From NCBI GenBank assembly GCA_013813905.1, contig JACCQX010000117.1, forward strand, positions 1 to 7,784: DNA of 7,784 nucleotides, given 5' to 3'. Position numbers and translations under genes: made by a program. The stretch is from Chloroflexota bacterium. Lineage in GTDB: Bacteria > Chloroflexota > Limnocylindria > Limnocylindrales > CSP1-4. The notes beneath the pieces are model-generated. The model saw only the letters and a list, made by a program, of their open reading frames with translations, was not told the DNA's origin and made no database searches. Positions 4,385-7,784 of this stretch are shown in pieces. Every line of letters starts with the position of its first letter. Position 1 is the first letter of the stretch.

Positions 4385-5325
4385 TCGTCGCGGACCTCTG
4401 GGACCTCAACGACTTCTGGTACCACACGTTGGCCGGGCACGTCGGCCGGCACCTGCTCCGCCCGTTCCGTCTCTCCGCTCGGCGGGCGCCTTCGCATTGT
4501 CACGGCGTGGTCTCCTGGGTCTGGGTGCCGGAGCCGTGGGCGGCTGGGCACTGGGTCGCGGCCTTCGGCCCCCGCCGCAGATCCCGCAGGGGTCCGACGT
4601 CGGCGTCGTCTACCACCAATGGAGCAAGCCCGGCGTCATCGATGTCCTGGGCAGCGTCGCGAACTGGGGCCAGCAGCCGCCGCTCTACAAGGAGTACCCC
4701 GGTCGGCCGCTCGTGCGGCTTCCCGTCCCATCGCTCGAAGGCGGGCTTGCCACCGAGCAGGCGATCGTCCGGCGCCGCTCCGTGCGGGATTACTCGCGTG
4801 CCGCGCTCAGTCGGGCGGAGCTGTCCCGCATCCTGCACCTGAGCAGCGGCATCAGCACCGACGAACTGGGAAGCGCCCATCGCACGGCGCCGTCCTCGGG
4901 CGCCCTCTATCCCATCGAGATCTACCCCGTCGTGCACAACGTGGAGGGCCTTGTGCGGGGGGTCTACCACTACGACTTTCGCGAGCACGGCCTGCATCTC
5001 CTACGTGGGGCCGACCTGCGCGAGCATGTCGTGACACAGGGGCTGATGCAGGAGTACCTGGGCCAGTGCAATGTGGTCCTGTTCTTGACCAACATCATGC
5101 AGCGCATGCGCTTCCGCTTACCAGGACCGCAGCTACCGTTACGGGCTCCTGGAGGCCGGTCATATCGGCCAGAACCTCTACCTCGCCGCCACGTCGATGG
5201 GCCTAGGCGCCTGCGGCATCGGCGCCTTCATGGACGACCCGATCAACGCGATGCTCGGTGTGGACGGCGTGGAGGAGGCGACGGTCTACATGCTGGCTGT
5301 AGGCAAGGCACGCGTCGAGATCTAG
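4375..5325 (+). pseudogene. Tat-type SagB/ThcOx-like nitroreductase with two frame breaks
   Basis: The body is a flavin-dependent nitroreductase of the SagB/ThcOx branch. It shows YHQWSKP and WGQQPPLYKEYPGRPL, then RRRSVRDYSRAALSRAEL, HRTAPSSGALYPIEIYPVVH, GVYHYDFREHGL and VVLFLTN. After a frame change at 5118/5119 it continues RYQDRSYRYGLLEAGHIGQN, then YLAATSMGLGACGIGAFMDD and VEEATVYMLAVGKA, ending at TAG 5323-5325. An extra base near 5118 explains that break. Near the N-terminus, a twin-arginine signal (ALSRRGLLGLGAGAVGG, from about 4494) lies in the same frame as the body. Strong coding bias from ATG 4375 to about 4470 (MTGIVADLWDLNDFWYHTLA...) is one frame away. The two shifts cancel. 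Family members use FMN to oxidise azolines or reduce nitro or quinone compounds; the substrate is unknown, and no cyclodehydratase partner is visible. This is a decayed gene or two sequencing errors; an internal TTG 4497 start is also possible. Confidence 0.75.
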
Positions 5326-5338
5326 CTCTGAGGTGCGA

Positions 5339-6286
5339 TCAGGGGGCCGTGGTGGGCGGCGGACCCAGGGTCTCGCGGCGGGGCACGTGACGGCCGACCA
5401 CGCGCACCTCGTCCACACCGACCAACATGGGCGGCGTGACCGGCTCGACCCACAGTCCTACCGTGGAGAAGGTGGGCATGGAGGCGTATTCGGTGGGCAC
5501 CTCCGTCGTGGCCAGGATCTCGGAACCGACGGCCAGCCGCACCATGGGACTCAGCGCATCGTCGGCACCGGAGCACTGGAAGGCGACCGTGGAGGTCTGA
5601 CCGACCGCCAGGGCACCCTCAGGCACCTGGCCCTGATCGACGACGGTCACGGAGTCTTGCGTGCCGGCCACCACCAGCCAGGTACCGTCGACGCTCACCA
5701 GTCCGCCGATGAGCGTCCCATCGCCCGGCGAGCAGTAGAGGCCCATGATCGTGTCGGAGCCCTCGATAGGCGTGAAGTCGGCACTGCCGCCGAGCTCTTC
5801 CCAGGCCACCCCGTCGGGTACCGGCTTGGTGCTCTGAAGGCTGCCCTGCGCCGACTCCGCGGCAAAGGCAAGGGCACCGTCGAACCACTCGATGCTGCCG
5901 AAGCCCACATCGACCACGCCCCACCCGTTCGCATCGGAGTCGAAGGAGTCGGCGAAGACGAGCGTGGAGTCGGGCGCGACGGGTGGGACGCTGGGGGCAC
6001 TCGCCGAGTCGCTGGGCACCGGGTCCGCTGAGGGCGCCGCGGATACCGGCGTGGCGCTGAGCGCGGCCGAGGCTGTGGGCTCGGCCGAGGCGGTGGCGCT
6101 GGGCGACTGGGTCGGCGGCTGCGGGGTAGCCGAGGGTGCGCTGGTGACCAGGGGGCTCGGCAAGGAGCTGGCGGCCTCCGTCGGCGCGGGACTGGCAGGC
6201 GGCGACGCTCCGGGGGCCACGGTGACGCAGCCCGTGACGGTCAAGATGATGGGCACAGCGGCGAGCGCGAGTCTTGAGTGGCGCAT
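5339..6286 (-). CDS. Lipoprotein with Ala/Pro/Ser/Thr linker and LamG-like C-terminal domain
   Basis: The protein has 315 residues from ATG 6286, which has an AGGGAGGG ribosome site just upstream. Residues 1-20 form a lipoprotein signal (MRHSRLALAAVPIILTVTGC) with the lipobox VTGC, so C20 should carry the lipid anchor. Residues 21-107 are a low-complexity Ala/Pro/Ser/Thr linker, probably spanning the cell wall. Residues 108-298 form a beta-rich domain beginning LVFADSFDSDANGWGV, with FDGALAF, GLYCSPGDGTLIGGLV and VGLWVEP. This resembles the concanavalin/LamG-like domains common in surface proteins of Chloroflexota. C185 and C238 may pair. The role is unknown; binding of sugar or another surface ligand is a guess. 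The gene ends 13 bases from the convergent nitroreductase. An upstream in-frame start at 6430 would hide the signal peptide and is rejected. Confidence 0.82.
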   Translation of the reverse strand: MRHSRLALAAVPIILTVTGCVTVAPGASPPASPAPTEAASSLPSPLVTSAPSATPQPPTQSPSATASAEPTASAALSATPVSAAPSADPVPSDSASAPSVPPVAPDSTLVFADSFDSDANGWGVVDVGFGSIEWFDGALAFAAESAQGSLQSTKPVPDGVAWEELGGSADFTPIEGSDTIMGLYCSPGDGTLIGGLVSVDGTWLVVAGTQDSVTVVDQGQVPEGALAVGQTSTVAFQCSGADDALSPMVRLAVGSEILATTEVPTEYASMPTFSTVGLWVEPVTPPMLVGVDEVRVVGRHVPRRETLGPPPTTAP

Positions 6287-6341
6287 ATCCCTCCCTCTGG
6301 GTCGACCGGGCCGACCGTGTCTGTCGATACTTATGGCAGGC

Positions 6342-6347
6342 AGCGTA
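6342..6347 (-). promoter_or_regulatory. Candidate -10 box TACGCT of the lipoprotein gene
   Basis: TACGCT on the minus strand in the 140-base gap after the PAC2 gene is the same hexamer as at 90-85. It would give a leader of about 49 bases with the ribosome site near its end. An alternative is TTGCGG (6354-6349) with AAGTAT (6332-6327) at 16-base spacing. I cannot choose between them. Confidence 0.3.
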
Positions 6348-6426
6348 TCCGCAACCTGGTTCCTGGGCGACCGACGGATGACGTAGCGCGCACGGGCGTT
6401 CGTCCCGGGCGGCTCGCATTCCGGCC

Positions 6427-7278
6427 TCAATCCGGTTGCGGACGCCCCGTACCGCGGTCCCGCAGGAACCGCTCGATGTCGGAGATGAGCTCGTCGCCAG
6501 AGGGCAGCCGAGCCTCATCGACCATCGCCTCCAGCCGCTCCACGTAGGTGCGGGTCTGCTCGTCCAGGGCGGCCGCAGCGTCAAGCGACGTGCGCAGCTG
6601 CCGCGCCTCATCCTCCAGAGAGCCGTGGCCGATCTCCGTGCCGAGGTGGCGGCCGACGGCACGCAGCAGCGCCAGGGCAGCCGCCGGATAGGGCCCGCTG
6701 ACGTAATGCGGGATCTGCGCGTAGTAGCCCAGGGCCGCGATGCCGGACGCCGAAACGGCATGATCGATGACCGATGATGCCGCCGAGGGGACACGCAGCA
6801 CGCCGGCCGGCCCGGGCTGGATGCCGGCGCGCAACAGTCCCGGGTTGGACTCGGTGCCCATGACGGGGATGGGCCGGGTGTGCGGCACGGCGGCGGGGAT
6901 GGCGCCCAGGCTGATCCACTCCACCACTTCCAGCCGCTGGGCCAGATCGACCATGTCGCCAGCAAGCTCGCGCCAGCGGTAATCGGGCTCCGGACCCGCC
7001 ACGATGAGCACGTCGCGCTCCGCTATGCGGACACAGCGGACCGTCAGCTCAGGCCAGGTCAGCTTGCTCGGTCGACCATCCACGATCTCCAGCGTCGGGC
7101 GGCGGGCGCGATAGTCGAACAAGAGATCGGCCTCGAAGGTGGCGATGACCTGCGAACCCTCGGCCAGTCGCGCGGCGGCCGCGGTCGCCGCCGACCCGGC
7201 GTCCACCCAGCCGTCGAAGGCCACCACCACGATGGGCTCGATGAGGACTCCCGGATCGGTCAGGCGGAAGAGCGTCAC
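6427..7278 (-). CDS. PAC2 family protein (proteasome assembly chaperone-like fold)
   Basis: The protein has 283 residues. The N-terminus (PIVVVAFDGWVDAGSAATAA, 15-34) is the hallmark of bacterial PAC2-family proteins. It is followed by FEADLLFDYRARRP (48-61), LIVAGPEPDYRWREL (91-105), ISLGAIPAAVPHTRP (122-136), PSAASSVID (164-172), and the Tyr- and Pro-rich YYAQIPHYVSGPYPAA (185-200). The C-terminal 220-276 is charged and helical. Eukaryotic PAC2 assists proteasome assembly. Bacterial members are common in Actinomycetota and some Chloroflexota, but their role is not established, and no proteasome gene is in view. The GTG start is set by TATCCT six bases upstream, with no Shine-Dalgarno sequence. 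It lies 39 bases after azlD, so it may be transcribed both with azlCD and from its own promoter. Confidence 0.88.
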   Translation of the reverse strand: MTLFRLTDPGVLIEPIVVVAFDGWVDAGSAATAAAARLAEGSQVIATFEADLLFDYRARRPTLEIVDGRPSKLTWPELTVRCVRIAERDVLIVAGPEPDYRWRELAGDMVDLAQRLEVVEWISLGAIPAAVPHTRPIPVMGTESNPGLLRAGIQPGPAGVLRVPSAASSVIDHAVSASGIAALGYYAQIPHYVSGPYPAAALALLRAVGRHLGTEIGHGSLEDEARQLRTSLDAAAALDEQTRTYVERLEAMVDEARLPSGDELISDIERFLRDRGTGRPQPD

Positions 7279-7306
7279 ACCGGAAGGATATGACCAGGCA
7301 TCCGGT
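7279..7306. promoter_or_regulatory. Inverted repeat around the PAC2 promoter
   Basis: ACCGGA (7279-7284) and TCCGGT (7301-7306) flank the -10 box, with centres 22 bases apart, about two helix turns. A dimeric protein bound here would block the -10 region. It could be chance, since the arms are only six bases. Confidence 0.25.
7285..7290 (-). promoter_or_regulatory. -10 box TATCCT of the leaderless PAC2 gene
   Basis: TATCCT on the minus strand, six bases (TCCGGT), then GTG 7278. This is the same geometry as the glycosylase and 96-residue genes, and lies in the 39-base azlD-PAC2 gap. Confidence 0.55.
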
Positions 7307-7317
7307 TCGTCGTGGTC

Positions 7318-7611
7318 CTAGAGGAGCAGCTGCCCCACGAGGTAGCCCGCCAGGCCGCCGGCCAGGCAGACCGCGAGGGAGCGCCGGGGAGTCATGGCCA
7401 GGGCACCGAGCGCCGCCAGGAGCACCGGACCGCCGGCCAGTCCCCCGTCAGCCTCGATAAGCGACAGGACCGCCAGGCTGGCGAAGATCGGCGCCGGCAT
7501 GCGCGCGAGCACCTCCTCCACGCGCGCGCTGGGCCGTGGCAGGAACACGAGTGCGGCGGCACGGCTGCCGTACGTGACGAGGCCGATGGCGATGAGCAGC
7601 CATTCGTTCAC
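7318..7611 (-). CDS. azlD: AzlD-type small subunit of a branched-chain amino acid exporter
   Basis: The protein has 97 residues and four hydrophobic segments (about 3-22, 40-56, 60-76 and 79-96), typical of AzlD in size and layout. The family features near the N-terminus are visible: an ILLVTYGSRAA-like stretch (IGLVTYGSRAAALVFLP) and a following conserved region (RVEEVLARMPAPIFASLAVL). AzlD pairs with AzlC in the inner membrane; the best-known relatives export leucine and other branched-chain amino acids (AzlCD, BrnFE). The GTG start shares four bases with the azlC stop (GTGA), a sign of translational coupling. Substrate is inferred from the family only. Confidence 0.88.
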   Translation of the reverse strand: MNEWLLIAIGLVTYGSRAAALVFLPRPSARVEEVLARMPAPIFASLAVLSLIEADGGLAGGPVLLAALGALAMTPRRSLAVCLAGGLAGYLVGQLLL

Positions 7612-7784
7612 ACCTGGTCCGTCCCAGCCGGGGGACGGCCGCGGGACGGCAGCGCGACGAGCACGCCGGCCACCACTGGGGCGAGTGCCCTGGCGTCCGG
7701 CAGGGTGATGGCGATGACCGCCGTGATCCCCGCCGCACCCGCGGCACGCAGGGCGATCGAGCGCGAGCGCGCGGCGAGTGCGGC
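7608..7784 (-). CDS. azlC: C-terminal end of AzlC-type permease, cut by the window edge
   Basis: The last 58 codons of a minus-strand gene are present: basic AARSRSIALRAA, a hydrophobic segment ITAVIAITLPDARALAPVVA, then VLVALPSRG and a short tail to TGA 7610-7608. The pattern of a final paired hydrophobic segment with LP agrees with the C-terminus of AzlC, the large subunit (normally about 230 residues). Identification rests mainly on its overlap with azlD, so I take them as one operon reading leftwards. Confidence 0.7.
   Translation of the reverse strand, partial: AALAARSRSIALRAAGAAGITAVIAITLPDARALAPVVAGVLVALPSRGRPPAGTDQV

Noticed and set aside
4375..5325. Azole peptide (LAP/TOMM) cluster around the SagB-like gene
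   Set aside because: No YcaO cyclodehydratase, SagC-like protein or Cys/Ser/Thr-rich precursor peptide is found within reach. The short N-terminal segment has no core-like composition.
5892..6386. Plus-strand 164-codon frame opposite the lipoprotein
   Set aside because: Its Ala/Gly/Val repeats are the mirror of the lipoprotein's Ala/Pro/Ser/Thr linker.
5619..6965. 448-codon minus-strand open frame across the lipoprotein and PAC2 genes
   Set aside because: It crosses two well-supported genes in another frame, a common effect in high-GC DNA. Its protein is Arg- and Pro-rich without a family match.
1..7784. tRNA, rRNA, CRISPR or insertion sequence
   Set aside because: No cloverleaf with T-loop, no regular spaced repeats, and no transposase motif or terminal inverted repeats were found on reading both strands by eye.

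Overview
The base composition is strongly GC-rich and real genes have GC-heavy third codon positions. Several genes start with no 5' leader, just behind a TANNNT box. A PAC2-family protein, a Tat-type signal, a YafY-like WYL regulator and a lipoprotein with a long Ala/Pro/Ser/Thr linker complete the picture. This points to a high-GC bacterium of the Actinomycetota or Chloroflexota; I lean to Chloroflexota because of the lipoprotein's C-terminal domain style, but the sequence does not settle it. I see no mobile element, rRNA, tRNA or CRISPR array.

Left part (1-885). The 5' end of a minus-strand leaderless gene runs off the left edge (78 to 1). Upstream of it is a small zinc-ribbon protein (292-101). 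Bases 293-885 hold no convincing large gene. They contain a minus-strand TATACT box, and an isolated minus-strand unit made of a TACCAT box, a possible 57-codon reading frame and an intrinsic terminator. A 27-bp imperfect palindrome lies just upstream of the next gene.

Centre (886-4062). A leaderless HhH-GPD family DNA repair protein (886-1446) is followed by a structured-looking leader and an exported GH25 muramidase (1647-2474). A leaderless 96-residue protein of unknown function (2801-2511) is divergent from a 49-residue basic protein (2935-3084), whose promoter carries two CTGACA repeats. The small gene runs tail-to-tail into, and overlaps, a WYL-domain transcriptional regulator (4062-3022). 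That regulator has a CTGACAGG-containing palindrome at its own promoter. I infer a small local regulatory circuit.

Right part (4063-7784). A Tat-type SagB/ThcOx-like nitroreductase (about 4375-5325) is broken by two compensating frame disruptions. It converges on a lipoprotein (6286-5339). Upstream of the lipoprotein on the same strand lie a leaderless PAC2-family gene (7278-6427) and the translationally coupled pair azlD (7611-7318) and azlC (C-terminal end only, 7784-7608), a branched-chain amino acid exporter.

The most unusual observations are the shared TANNNT-N6-start spacing at four genes, the WYL/49-residue protein arrangement with a promoter resembling PafBC-type promoters, the doubly frameshifted exported nitroreductase, and the orphan promoter-terminator unit at 556-806.
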